DNA from: Altererythrobacter xiamenensis
GTDB lineage: Bacteria > Pseudomonadota > Alphaproteobacteria > Sphingomonadales > Sphingomonadaceae
Direction: 5' to 3'
Assembly (NCBI RefSeq): GCF_900177715.1
Contig: NZ_FXWG01000001.1
Location: 310,001 to 374,000 of the forward strand
DNA: 64,000 nucleotides
The notes below the pieces were generated by a model that worked only from the letters and a program-made list of their open reading frames with translations, was not told the DNA's origin and ran no database searches. The translations under genes and the position numbers were made by a program. Shown piece by piece: positions 35,657 through 43,394 of the stretch. The number at the start of each line of letters is the position of its first letter. The first letter of the stretch is position 1.

Positions 35657-36538
35657 GTGAACGCCCCTGCAAAAATCGATCTCGATACCGCGACGACGAA
35701 CGGTCCCACTCCCGCCGATCTCGAAATCACGATTCGTGACGAACGGTTCAATCGCGAATCGACCCCCAGCCGCTGGTGGGCCGGTGAGCCCTTCGGCACC
35801 GCCTGGCACAATGCGCTCTCCGCCACTTTCCCGCGTGGCGAAGCATTCTTCATCGAAGCTGTAAAGGCACATCGCGAAGGCGCTCCGCCCAAGCTGGAGG
35901 CCGAAATCCGCGCCTTCGTGCGGCAGGAAATCAACCACACGCGCGAACACATCGCCTTCAACAAGCTGGCCGAGAACGCCGGTTACGATATCAAGGCGAT
36001 CGACGAGCGTGTGCGCGAGATGCTTGAACTGACCAAGGATCGTCCCGCGATCGCCAATCTCGCAGTCACCATGGCGCTCGAACATTACACCGCGATGATG
36101 GCGCATGAGTTTCTCGCCAATCCCGAACATTTCAAGGACGCGGATCCCGAAGTCCGCGACATGTGGCGCTGGCACGCCGTCGAGGAAGTCGAGCACAAGG
36201 GCGTCGCCTACGACACATGGATCCATGCCACCAAGGACTGGTCGGCCTGGCAGCGCTGGAAAGTCCGCAGCCTCGTGATGGTCTCGGTCACCGGTCGCTT
36301 CTTCAAGAACCGCTGGGTCGATTCGATGAACCTGCTCGCTCAGGACGGCATCACCGGCTGGAAGGCGCGCTGGGGTCTGTTCAAGTATCTTACGGTTAGC
36401 CCGGGCGTGGTGCGCCGCATCTTCCCGGCCTGGCTCGCCTACTTCAAGCCCGGCTTCCACCCTTGGGATCACGACGATCGGGAACTGATCAATCTCTACG
36501 AAGGCGAGTTCGAAGACGCGCTGATGCCGGCCGAGTAG
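35657..36538 (+). CDS. PF10118 metal-dependent hydrolase-like protein, paralogue 2
   Basis: The 293-aa protein closely parallels the gene at 33674: GEAFFIEAVKAHR, QEINHTREHIAFNKL, ALEHYTAMMAHEFLA and VEEVEHKG keep the Glu/His pattern expected for a di-metal helical bundle. The GTG at 35657 is preceded by GGAG at 8 bp; longer frames would run through the promoter palindromes. It has its own regulated-looking promoter and a strong terminator, so it is probably expressed separately from paralogue 1. Confidence 0.87.
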   Translation: MNAPAKIDLDTATTNGPTPADLEITIRDERFNRESTPSRWWAGEPFGTAWHNALSATFPRGEAFFIEAVKAHREGAPPKLEAEIRAFVRQEINHTREHIAFNKLAENAGYDIKAIDERVREMLELTKDRPAIANLAVTMALEHYTAMMAHEFLANPEHFKDADPEVRDMWRWHAVEEVEHKGVAYDTWIHATKDWSAWQRWKVRSLVMVSVTGRFFKNRWVDSMNLLAQDGITGWKARWGLFKYLTVSPGVVRRIFPAWLAYFKPGFHPWDHDDRELINLYEGEFEDALMPAE

Positions 36539-36561
36539 GCCCAGACAACATTCCTCCAAAA

Positions 36562-36592
36562 AAAGGCCCCGTGAGCGTATCGCGGGGCCTTT
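36562..36592. terminator. Strong bidirectional terminator
   Basis: AAAGGCCCCG and CGGGGCCTTT form a 10-bp perfect stem with A-runs before and T-runs after, placed between the PF10118 paralogue and the convergent GNAT gene. Confidence 0.85.
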
Positions 36593-36598
36593 CTCTTG

Positions 36599-37132
36599 TC
36601 AGGCAGCTTGTGGGACCGCGCCCGGCATCGACACGAGGTCAAACTCGTATTCGGCGCATGGCGCTTCCTCCCCGCGCCCGCAGCTATGGCGCTTTACGAC
36701 CCGTCCAGTTGCCTCGAAGCCGAGCTTTGCGAGAACCCGGCCCGAGGCGGGATTGTCGAGGAAATGGCTTGCCACGATCCGCTCGTGACCCAGCATTCTT
36801 GCGACATCCAGAACGGCGCGTCCGGCCTCGGTGGCGTAGCCCTGTCCCCAGTATGGCCGCGCGATCCAGTAACCGAGCTCCACCTCGCCCTCCGTCAGAT
36901 CGATTCCGATACAGCCGATGAGCGCCGCGTCACGGGCCCGCGTGATGAGGAAACGCGGGTACATCGGATCGACAGGAAGTTTGACGAACTGGCGCGCATC
37001 TTCGGCGCTGTAGGGCCACGGCGCGCGCGCAAGATTGCGCACCACGCCTTCATCGGCGATTCCGCCGAGCACCTGGCTCCAATCCTCGGGCCAGGGGGGT
37101 CTCAACAGCAGTCTTTCGCTGCGATGGAACAT
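36599..37132 (-). CDS. GNAT-family N-acetyltransferase (RimJ/RimL type)
   Basis: The 177-aa protein has the RimJ/RimL-like pattern: ERLLLRPPWPEDW at the start, IGCIGIDLTEGEVELGYWIARPYWGQGYATEAGRAVLD around residues 75-110 with the acetyl-CoA loop GQGYATEA, and LAKLGFE near residue 145. The ATG at 37132 is chosen because GAGGAGA lies 6 bp upstream; two earlier in-frame ATGs overlap that Shine-Dalgarno. The substrate is unknown. Confidence 0.88.
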   Translation of the reverse strand: MFHRSERLLLRPPWPEDWSQVLGGIADEGVVRNLARAPWPYSAEDARQFVKLPVDPMYPRFLITRARDAALIGCIGIDLTEGEVELGYWIARPYWGQGYATEAGRAVLDVARMLGHERIVASHFLDNPASGRVLAKLGFEATGRVVKRHSCGRGEEAPCAEYEFDLVSMPGAVPQAA

Positions 37133-37247
37133 CGTCATTCTCCTCATCGCCACGCCCCCAGTGGGATTGATGCCGCGATAGGCATCATGCGTGACAGTTG
37201 CATTGCGGCGAAAGCGGATTTCGCCAGCTTGTGAGGGAGAAACGACA

Positions 37248-37278
37248 AGAGGGAGACGGGTCGGCCCCATCTCCCTCT
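37248..37278 (-). terminator. Intrinsic terminator after rpmA
   Basis: AGAGGGAGA and TCTCCCTCT form a 9-bp perfect stem, followed on the minus strand by TTGTCGTTTC. A smaller GGGAC/GTCCC hairpin lies between it and rpmA. The gap 37133-37345 holds nothing else recognisable. Confidence 0.65.
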
Positions 37279-37345
37279 AAGTCTGCCGGTGGTTATTCCG
37301 GCTGGGACCGTCCCGTCTGGACAGTCCCGTCATCGAACCGTCCGG

Positions 37346-37615
37346 TTATTCGGCTGCTTCCATAATCGCATCCACGGATACGTATTTGCGGCCGAGTTTG
37401 CCCGAGTGGAATCGCACCACGCCGTCTTCGAGAGCGAAGAGCGTGTGATCCTTGCCCATGCCGACATTGCTGCCCGGATAGAACTTGGTGCCGCGCTGGC
37501 GCACGATGATGTTGCCGGCGACCACACCCTGGCTGCCGAACTTCTTCACACCGAGGCGACGGCCAGCTGAGTCGCGACCGTTGCGCGATGAACCGCCTGC
37601 TTTCTTATGTGCCAT
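37346..37615 (-). CDS. rpmA: 50S ribosomal protein L27
   Basis: L27 reaches toward the peptidyl-transferase centre of the large subunit. The 89-aa protein has the family opening [16 protein letters not shown] and the conserved [10 protein letters not shown] and [12 protein letters not shown] stretches, with no N-terminal extension needing cleavage. It follows rplU by 12 bp, the universal rplU-rpmA pair. Confidence 0.98.
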   Translation of the reverse strand: MAHKKAGGSSRNGRDSAGRRLGVKKFGSQGVVAGNIIVRQRGTKFYPGSNVGMGKDHTLFALEDGVVRFHSGKLGRKYVSVDAIMEAAE

Positions 37616-37627
37616 CGTCCGTAATCC

Positions 37628-38140
37628 TTACTTCTTGTCTTCCGCCTTCTTGGCGGTCTTCTTGGCCGGAGCCTTCTTCTCTGCGGGCTTCTTGGTCGCA
37701 GCGGTCTTCTTCGGCGCAGCCTTCTTGGCTTCGGCTTCGCCCTTGGTCGCGCCCTTCGCAGGTGCTTCCTTCTTGGCCGCTTCCTTCTTCGGAGCCTCGT
37801 CCTTCTTGGCTTCAGCCTTCTTCGGCGCAGCCTTGGCCTTGCCTTCGCCCACGTCGGTGATCCGCAGCAGCGTCATCTGCTGGCGGTGACCGGCCTTGCG
37901 ACGATAGTTGTGACGGCGACGCTTCTTGAAAACGACAACCTTTTCGCTCTTGGCCTGTGCGATGATCTCCGCCGAAACGGTGACCTTCGAGGCATCGGCG
38001 ATGCTGTCACCTTCACCGGCGAGCAGAACGTCGCCCAGGGTCACGGTGTCGCCGGCTTCTCCGGCGAGCTTTTCGACTGCGATCTTGTCTCCGGCGGCAA
38101 CCCGATATTGTTTGCCGCCCGTGCGCACTACTGCGAACAT
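37628..38140 (-). CDS. rplU: 50S ribosomal protein L21 with long Lys/Ala tail
   Basis: L21 is a 23S-rRNA-binding protein of the large subunit. Residues 1-98 are a normal L21 ([35 protein letters not shown]). Residues about 100-170 are an added tail of Lys, Ala, Pro and Glu resembling histone-H1-like low-complexity sequence. The upstream 189 bp contain CCGCC-TTTT-GGCGG near 38203, possibly a leader hairpin, and no gene. Confidence 0.96.
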   Translation of the reverse strand: MFAVVRTGGKQYRVAAGDKIAVEKLAGEAGDTVTLGDVLLAGEGDSIADASKVTVSAEIIAQAKSEKVVVFKKRRRHNYRRKAGHRQQMTLLRITDVGEGKAKAAPKKAEAKKDEAPKKEAAKKEAPAKGATKGEAEAKKAAPKKTAATKKPAEKKAPAKKTAKKAEDKK

Positions 38141-38329
38141 GGTGGTAATACTCTCAATCTATTGCTGTGCCCCATCCTCTTGAACAGGGCGCGTCCGACG
38201 CACCGCCTTTTGGCGGGCTACCGGAAAGATGGGTGCCGTTAAGGGAAGACTGCCGCCAAGTCAACGGCTCAATGCCGCGATTTTGCAGTCTGCAGACTCT
38301 GGCACCCGGCACACTCTCTGCTATGTGGC

Positions 38330-38851
38330 ATGGAGATTATGCGTTGCAAGCCCCTCTCGCTCGTCGCTTCGCTGGTCGCATTCGCCTGTCTTGGCGGATG
38401 CGCGGCGAATGCTGACCGTTATCCGTCACTCGCCATCCGCGATATCGAGCGGGTTTCGGGTACGTTCGATGTGGACCCGGCCACGGCGGAGCCTCCGCCC
38501 ACCTTGCCTGCATCCGAGCTCGAAACCATCCCGTCACTGGTCGCGGCCGCGCAAAGCGCGCATCAGCGATTCATTGCTGCGGCCCCTTCCGCCCGCAGAC
38601 AGGTCGCCGCAGCAATTGGCGCCAACGTGAACGACAATAGCTGGGCGAGCGCGCAGGTCGCGCTGGCCGACCTCGAATCGCTTCGCAGCCAGGCGGCGAT
38701 CCCGCTGGGCGACCTCGACAGACTCAATGCCGAAGCAGCGATTACCTTTGCCGATAGCGAGGCGGTCGACCAGGCGCGCGCGGAAGTTCTGGCGATGATC
38801 GAGGAGGAGGATCAGGTGCTGGCCGAACTTCGCGGGAGATTGACGCGATGA
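38330..38851 (+). CDS. Putative lipoprotein, helical, unknown function
   Basis: The 173-aa protein has a lipoprotein signal (ACLGGC) and a mature part dominated by Ala-rich helix, probably coiled coil (LVAAAQSAHQRFIAAAPSARRQ and later QARAEVLAMIEEEDQVLAE). I recognise no family. Its TGA overlaps the ATG of the FNR-type regulator gene (ATGA), so the two are co-translated. An in-frame ATG at 38339 is an alternative start. Confidence 0.72.
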   Translation: MEIMRCKPLSLVASLVAFACLGGCAANADRYPSLAIRDIERVSGTFDVDPATAEPPPTLPASELETIPSLVAAAQSAHQRFIAAAPSARRQVAAAIGANVNDNSWASAQVALADLESLRSQAAIPLGDLDRLNAEAAITFADSEAVDQARAEVLAMIEEEDQVLAELRGRLTR

Positions 38852-39546
38852 ACCTCGCCTGCGCCAGTTGCCCTGTTCGCGACAGCGCCGCCTGCTCGGT
38901 ATTGAGCGAGGACGAGCGCAACACCCTGGCCTCGCTCGGACGCACGCGCACTCTCAAGCGCGGAGAGATGCTCTTCGCTGCAGGTGACGAGGACGCCGCA
39001 TGCGCCACGCTCGTAAGCGGCGCGCTCAAGGTCTGCGCGACGAATCGCGACGGTGACGAGCAGATCCTCGCCCTCGTCCATCCATCGGGGTTCACCGGTG
39101 AGATGTTCGCGCCCTTCGCTCACCACGACGTGGTGGCCCTGACCGAGAGCAAACTGTGCACGTTCGCGCGGCGCGACATGGAACGCGCGGTGGAAGATTA
39201 CCCTGCGCTAGCCCGCGCCTTGCTGCGCCGCAGCCAGGAAGATCTCCACAATACGCGCAGCATGCTCGAGCTGACCGCGCATGGCAGCGCCGAAGCGCGA
39301 CTCGCAGCGTTGCTCTATGACTTTGCGCGGGCGGCAAGCGATTCGCCCTGCCATCCGGCGCAGCACTTCGAATTGCCGCTGACGCGGGGCGAGATGGCCA
39401 ACATGCTTGGCCTCACGATCGAGACCGTCAGCCGCAAGCTCGGAGAGTTCGAAAAGCTCGGGATCGTAAACCGCACAGGCAAGCGCGGGATCGAACTGGT
39501 CGACCCCGCGCACCTGCAGGTCCTGTCTGGGAAGGACGGGGAGTAG
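38848..39546 (+). CDS. FNR-type Crp-family regulator
   Basis: The 232-aa protein has an N-terminal cluster C5-x2-C8-x7-C16 plus C104, the pattern of alphaproteobacterial FNR/FnrL/FnrN oxygen sensors binding [4Fe-4S]. A cyclic-nucleotide-like beta roll follows, and a C-terminal helix-turn-helix with TIETVSRKL, whose E-x2-SR reads TTGAT half-sites in FNR. A perfect TTGAT-N4-ATCAA site lies 490 bp downstream near the adjacent membrane protein gene. It should activate low-oxygen genes. Confidence 0.92.
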   Translation: MNLACASCPVRDSAACSVLSEDERNTLASLGRTRTLKRGEMLFAAGDEDAACATLVSGALKVCATNRDGDEQILALVHPSGFTGEMFAPFAHHDVVALTESKLCTFARRDMERAVEDYPALARALLRRSQEDLHNTRSMLELTAHGSAEARLAALLYDFARAASDSPCHPAQHFELPLTRGEMANMLGLTIETVSRKLGEFEKLGIVNRTGKRGIELVDPAHLQVLSGKDGE

Positions 39547-39556
39547 TCGGCCCCTC

Positions 39557-39979
39557 TCAGACCGTCGCGGCTATCGTCACCACCGCAAATCCCCAAAGCA
39601 GAACCAGGACCGGCAGGATCAGAACCTGAATGGTTGCATCTTTCGCGGCCAGTCGTCCGGTGTGGGTCATGATCCCTTCGCTCGCGAAGCGCGTCCAGCT
39701 CTTGGCCGATTTATCGTTGTCCGGGCGCATCCGCGTCCAGATGGTCGGGAGCCCGAAACCGGCGACGATAAAGAAGGTGAAAATCACCATCGGAATGATC
39801 AGGCCGGGTGTCGAAAACGCCAGCGCCGTCACGCCGAGGAACCCGAGGTAGGCCCCCACGGTTGCCCCATAGAGCGCGCGGGGAAGCTCGAAACTGCGAT
39901 CAACCTTGGTCGGCGTGCGCGGAGCCTCGACGATGCGGGCTCTTTCGAGGACGACTTCCTGAGTAATGCGTTTCGACAT
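39557..39979 (-). CDS. Three-helix membrane protein under a putative FNR box
   Basis: The 140-aa protein has a polar N-terminus (about 30 aa), two or three membrane helices near residues 37-80, a polar loop and a C-terminal helix (about 115-138). I recognise no family. AAGGAG precedes the ATG. A perfect FNR box lies 55-68 bp upstream of the start, and the gene converges with the FNR-type regulator, so it is a likely direct target induced at low oxygen. Confidence 0.75.
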   Translation of the reverse strand: MSKRITQEVVLERARIVEAPRTPTKVDRSFELPRALYGATVGAYLGFLGVTALAFSTPGLIIPMVIFTFFIVAGFGLPTIWTRMRPDNDKSAKSWTRFASEGIMTHTGRLAAKDATIQVLILPVLVLLWGFAVVTIAATV

Positions 39980-40033
39980 GACGATATCTCCTTGTTTCGG
40001 AGATTGTCATGCTCGCAGACCGATTCGCCTGCC

Positions 40034-40047
40034 TTGATGCAGATCAA
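40034..40047 (-). promoter_or_regulatory. Perfect FNR/Anr box
   Basis: TTGAT-GCAG-ATCAA matches the FNR consensus TTGAT-N4-ATCAA at every defined base. It overlaps the moaE stop codon and sits upstream of the 140-aa membrane protein gene, at a distance suitable for activation of that gene. Confidence 0.75.
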
Positions 40048-40526
40048 ACCCTGGACGTTTTGTCCCAGCGCGCGCGATCGGAATAGTCTTCGCCGCGCGG
40101 CTCGATCCAGTGCCACTGTCCCTGCCGCTTCTCGCGCTTCCAGAACCAGGCGGCGCTCTTGAGATGATCCATGGCGAAATCCACCGCTTCGATAGCAGCG
40201 CGGCGATGCCGGGCTGCAGCCGCGACCAGCACGATCCCCTCGCCCGGCTGGAGATAGCCGACCCGGTGCCACATGAGCAGCCCGTCGAGCGTAAACCGGT
40301 CTAGCGCGCTGGCAGCCAGTTCCTCCATCCCCGGTAGGGTCAGCGGTTGGTAGTGCTGCAGTTCCAGCCCCTCGACTCCGCCACCCGGGCGGACTTTCCC
40401 GACGAAGCTCGCGACACCTCCCGCCTCTTCATGTGCGGCGTTGAAAGCCGCAAGCCCCTCGCCGAAGCTCAAGCCCCTGGTGAGGACGCGAACGTCCGAA
40501 GGTCTTGAGATCGAGAGCCTAGCCAC
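40044..40526 (-). CDS. moaE: Molybdopterin synthase catalytic subunit
   Basis: MoaE, with thiocarboxylated MoaD, inserts two sulfurs into cyclic pyranopterin monophosphate. The 160-aa protein shows the family segments GGVASFVGKVR, LELQHYQPL, HRVGYLQPGE and AIDF/MDHLKSAAWFWKRE with the active-site lysines. Its GTG start overlaps the moaD stop. The last codons coincide with an FNR box for the next gene. Confidence 0.93.
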   Translation of the reverse strand: MARLSISRPSDVRVLTRGLSFGEGLAAFNAAHEEAGGVASFVGKVRPGGGVEGLELQHYQPLTLPGMEELAASALDRFTLDGLLMWHRVGYLQPGEGIVLVAAAARHRRAAIEAVDFAMDHLKSAAWFWKREKRQGQWHWIEPRGEDYSDRARWDKTSRV

Positions 40527-40761
40527 CGCTGACTGGGGGAAGCAGCGCGACCTCGTCGCCGTCCTGAGCCAGCAATGCCGCCTTGTCCGCGAGCACCTTG
40601 CCCGCGCAAGCGACGTTCACGCGCTCGTTGCGCAATTGCCCGGCTATTTCGTCGCCCACCGCAGCCAGCAGGCCCTCCCAATCGAGCGGAGCGGCGACTT
40701 CGCGAGAATCCTCGCCTGCCATATCGCGCAAGGGGCCAAGGAAAACGACCGTCACCGCCAT
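40519..40761 (-). CDS. moaD: Molybdopterin synthase sulfur carrier
   Basis: The 80-aa ubiquitin-like protein ends in the required Gly-Gly (PPVSGG), which is adenylylated and thiocarboxylated before sulfur transfer to the MoaE substrate. It lies between moaA and moaE with overlapping or abutting codons, in the order moaA-moaD-moaE. Confidence 0.93.
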   Translation of the reverse strand: MAVTVVFLGPLRDMAGEDSREVAAPLDWEGLLAAVGDEIAGQLRNERVNVACAGKVLADKAALLAQDGDEVALLPPVSGG

Positions 40762-40762
40762 G

Positions 40763-41809
40763 TCAGCCGCCCGTCATGGACATGTGGCGCGGCTGGGCAG
40801 GTTCGGCGCCGCGTTCCGAGATGTCAAAGTGATGCTTCTCCGGCTTGATCGTCATCGCCTCTACCAGCGCGCGCTCGAGATTGGCTTCCGGATTCTCGGA
40901 GCGCAGTGCGGCGCGCAGATCGACCCGCTCACCGCCGCCAAGGCAAGGATAAAGCTGGCCCGTCGCAGTCACGCGCAGGCGATTGCACCCGGCGCAGAAA
41001 TTGTTGGTCAGCGGCGTGATCATGCCGAGCTTGCCGCCGGTCTCCGCAATCCGCTCATAACGCGCCGGACCTCCGGTGCTTTCGGACAGCGGTTCGAGCG
41101 TCCAGCGCTGTTCGAGCCGTGCCCGCACGTCCGAAAGCGGCAGGAAGTGATCGACGCGGTCCTCATCCACGTCACCCAGCGGCATGACTTCGATCAGCGT
41201 GAGATCGTGTCCTTCGCCATGGGCCCATGCGATGAGATCGGGCAATTCATCCTCATTCACGCCCTTGAGCGCGACGGTGTTGATCTTGACCTTGAGGCCT
41301 GCCTCCTTCGCCGCCGCAAGGCCGACCAGCACATCCTTGAGCTTGTCCCGGCGGGAGAGTCGCGCGAACTTGCCCTCGTCGAGCGTGTCGAGCGAGACAT
41401 TCACCCGCCGCACTCCAGCGCGATGAAGATCGGTAGCGTAGCGGGCCAGCTGCGTGCCATTGGTCGTGAGAGTCAGCTCTTCCAGCCCGCCATGTCCCGC
41501 GGGGCCTAGCTTGCGCCCCAGCGCCCGGAATAACTCGAGAATGTCGCGCCGGACCAGAGGTTCGCCGCCGGTAATACGGATCTTGGTCACGCCGCGCGCG
41601 ATGAAGCCGAGCGATAGCTTGTAGAGCTCTTCCAGGCTCAGCACTTCCTTGCGCGGGAGAAACTGCATCCGTTCGGGCATGCAATAGGTGCAGCGCAGGT
41701 CGCAGCGATCGGTGACCGACAGACGCAGGTATGTGATACGGCGCTGGAAAGTATCGACCAGCGGCTTGGCCTCGCTTGCGGGCATCAAGACATCGCGCAC
41801 TCTACTCAT
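40763..41809 (-). CDS. moaA: GTP 3',8-cyclase (radical SAM)
   Basis: MoaA starts molybdenum cofactor synthesis by radical rearrangement of GTP. The 348-aa protein has the radical-SAM cluster C-x3-C-x2-C in DRCDLRCTYCMPE, the ITGGEPLVRRD SAM-binding motif, the second cluster cysteines in NNFCAGCNRLRVT and GQLYPCLGG, and the C-terminal Gly-Gly needed for catalysis. The ATG at 41809 overlaps the preceding gene by 8 bp. Confidence 0.95.
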   Translation of the reverse strand: MSRVRDVLMPASEAKPLVDTFQRRITYLRLSVTDRCDLRCTYCMPERMQFLPRKEVLSLEELYKLSLGFIARGVTKIRITGGEPLVRRDILELFRALGRKLGPAGHGGLEELTLTTNGTQLARYATDLHRAGVRRVNVSLDTLDEGKFARLSRRDKLKDVLVGLAAAKEAGLKVKINTVALKGVNEDELPDLIAWAHGEGHDLTLIEVMPLGDVDEDRVDHFLPLSDVRARLEQRWTLEPLSESTGGPARYERIAETGGKLGMITPLTNNFCAGCNRLRVTATGQLYPCLGGGERVDLRAALRSENPEANLERALVEAMTIKPEKHHFDISERGAEPAQPRHMSMTGG

Positions 41810-42116
41810 GACCGGGAAGATACTGTCCCGTGACGCCCGGCGCATCCATCAAATAGGATAGCATCGCATCGCGCGTGGCAGAATCGGGGGCGCTGATGAT
41901 ATTGACCAGCTTAGGGGCATGCGCCCGGGCGAGGTCGCGCGCCAATGCCCTGCGCCAGTCATCATGCGATGTGGGAGCGGAAGGAAGCGCGAGCACGAGC
42001 GAATCGGCCTCATCCGACAGAGCCTCTCGCGCAGCCTCAAGCCAATGCGCATGGAAGCTCGCCGCAGCTTCGATCTCGCATTCCGGCAATCGGTCTATGG
42101 TGAGGACCGCCTGCAC
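41802..42116 (-). CDS. Unknown protein between folB and moaA
   Basis: The 104-aa protein has alternating strand/helix character (MQAVLTIDRLP, ADSLVLALPSAP, PKLVNIISAPDSATRDAMLSYLMDAPGVTGQYLPG) that looks like part of a Rossmann-type fold. I do not recognise a function. It overlaps moaA by 8 bp and follows folB by 6 bp, so it is expressed with two GTP/pterin-related enzymes. A pterin or nucleotide role is only a guess from context. Confidence 0.7.
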   Translation of the reverse strand: MQAVLTIDRLPECEIEAAASFHAHWLEAAREALSDEADSLVLALPSAPTSHDDWRRALARDLARAHAPKLVNIISAPDSATRDAMLSYLMDAPGVTGQYLPGHE

Positions 42117-42122
42117 CTCCGG

Positions 42123-42494
42123 TTATTTCCGCTCGCGGTGCAGGGTAATGCCGATCTTCTCGCCCGCCTCGGCAATCGCCAGCTTGACGATCTTGACCGT
42201 TACCGCCTCGACCCGGGCGTCCTGCACGAACAGCGTTTCGCAAATGTGGTCGGCAACCGCTTCGATCAGCTTGAAATGCACACCTTCGGGAAGCGCGCCG
42301 GAGGCCGCGAATTTTAGGTCCATGTAGTTCTTGCTCGCTTCGAGCGGCGTGTCAGGCTCGTAACGTGCTTCGGGTGTCAGCCGCGCCTGGATTGTGATGC
42401 GGAGCGGTTGCGGCTTGCCTGTCTCCTCCGAATAAATGCCGGTCAGGACATCGTGTTCGAAATCGGCGACTTCCAGGATGAGCGAATCGTTCAT
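42123..42494 (-). CDS. folB: Dihydroneopterin aldolase-type protein
   Basis: FolB converts dihydroneopterin to 6-hydroxymethyl-dihydropterin in folate synthesis. The 123-aa protein fits the T-fold family: LEVADFEHDVLTGIYSEE at the start, VHFKLIEAVADHICETLF (with the catalytic Lys region less clear than in classical FolB) and VKIVKLAIAEAGEKIGITLHR at the end. A close relative, FolX-type epimerase, cannot be excluded. Confidence 0.8.
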   Translation of the reverse strand: MNDSLILEVADFEHDVLTGIYSEETGKPQPLRITIQARLTPEARYEPDTPLEASKNYMDLKFAASGALPEGVHFKLIEAVADHICETLFVQDARVEAVTVKIVKLAIAEAGEKIGITLHRERK

Positions 42495-42503
42495 GGCGCG
42501 GGC

Positions 42504-43394
42504 TTAGCCTGAATTGCTCCAGCGTGCGAAAATCGCGGTCGGCAAAAGGCGTCTACCCTCCCCCTGTTCCTGCACGGCCAGATCGCCGTGCTCGATTGTA
42601 CCGGGCAGATCGGCGAAGAGATCGTCAACCAACCCCGCCAGCGCAAGGCTGCTCATTCGCACGGCATAGACCGTAAGGAACAGGAACCGGCTTTCACTAT
42701 CGAGCAGATGGCGGCAATCGGCGAGCAGCCCGGGGAGGCTTTCCTCGAGCCGCCAGGTCTCGTTCTTGGGTCCGCGGCCGAACTTGGGCGGATCGAGGAT
42801 GATCCCGTCATAGCGGTTTTCCCGGCGCACCTCGCGCGCGGCGAACTTGGCGGCATCGTCGACCAGCCAGCGGATCGGCCGGTCCTCCATCCCCGACAGC
42901 GCGGCATTCTCGCGGGCCTGGGCCACGGACTTTTTCGACGCATCGACATGGGTGACCCGGCCGTGGCGGCTGAGCGCAAGCGAGCCGACGCCGGTGTAGC
43001 CGAACAGGTTGAGCGTTTCCGCGTCATCCCGGCCTTCGAGCTGCGCGCGCATCCAGTTCCACACCGGCGCCATGTCGGGGAAGAACTGCAGGTGGCGAAA
43101 GGGTGTCGGTAGCGCCGTGAAGCGCGCCTCGTCCCACGAAAGCTCCCAGCCCTCCTCAGGGACTTCTGGCGAGAGGTTCCAGCGTCCCCCGCCATCCTCA
43201 TCCGAACCGGGAAGGAACTCGCCATCGGCATCCCAATCGCCAAGGCGCGGGCTCCACATGGCCTGCGGTTCGGGGCGGATGAAACTGTAGGGACCGAAAC
43301 TCTCGAGCTTCCTGCCATGCCCACTATCGAGCAGGCGATAGGCGTCCCAGCCTTCGCCGACCATCAATATTGGATTGCGAACCAGTTCGGCCAT
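42504..43394 (-). CDS. Class I SAM methyltransferase, RlmI-like
   Basis: The 296-aa protein has the SAM-binding motif LNLFGYTGVGSLALS, an acidic strand end THVDASKKSV, and the catalytic-region motif ILDPPKFGRGP, all as in RlmI-type 23S rRNA cytosine methyltransferases. An N-terminal PUA domain seems to be lacking. Its ATG overlaps the thrC stop (TGATG). It is annotated in relatives simply as a SAM-dependent methyltransferase; the exact RNA target is inferred. Confidence 0.85.
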   Translation of the reverse strand: MAELVRNPILMVGEGWDAYRLLDSGHGRKLESFGPYSFIRPEPQAMWSPRLGDWDADGEFLPGSDEDGGGRWNLSPEVPEEGWELSWDEARFTALPTPFRHLQFFPDMAPVWNWMRAQLEGRDDAETLNLFGYTGVGSLALSRHGRVTHVDASKKSVAQARENAALSGMEDRPIRWLVDDAAKFAAREVRRENRYDGIILDPPKFGRGPKNETWRLEESLPGLLADCRHLLDSESRFLFLTVYAVRMSSLALAGLVDDLFADLPGTIEHGDLAVQEQGEGRRLLPTAIFARWSNSG

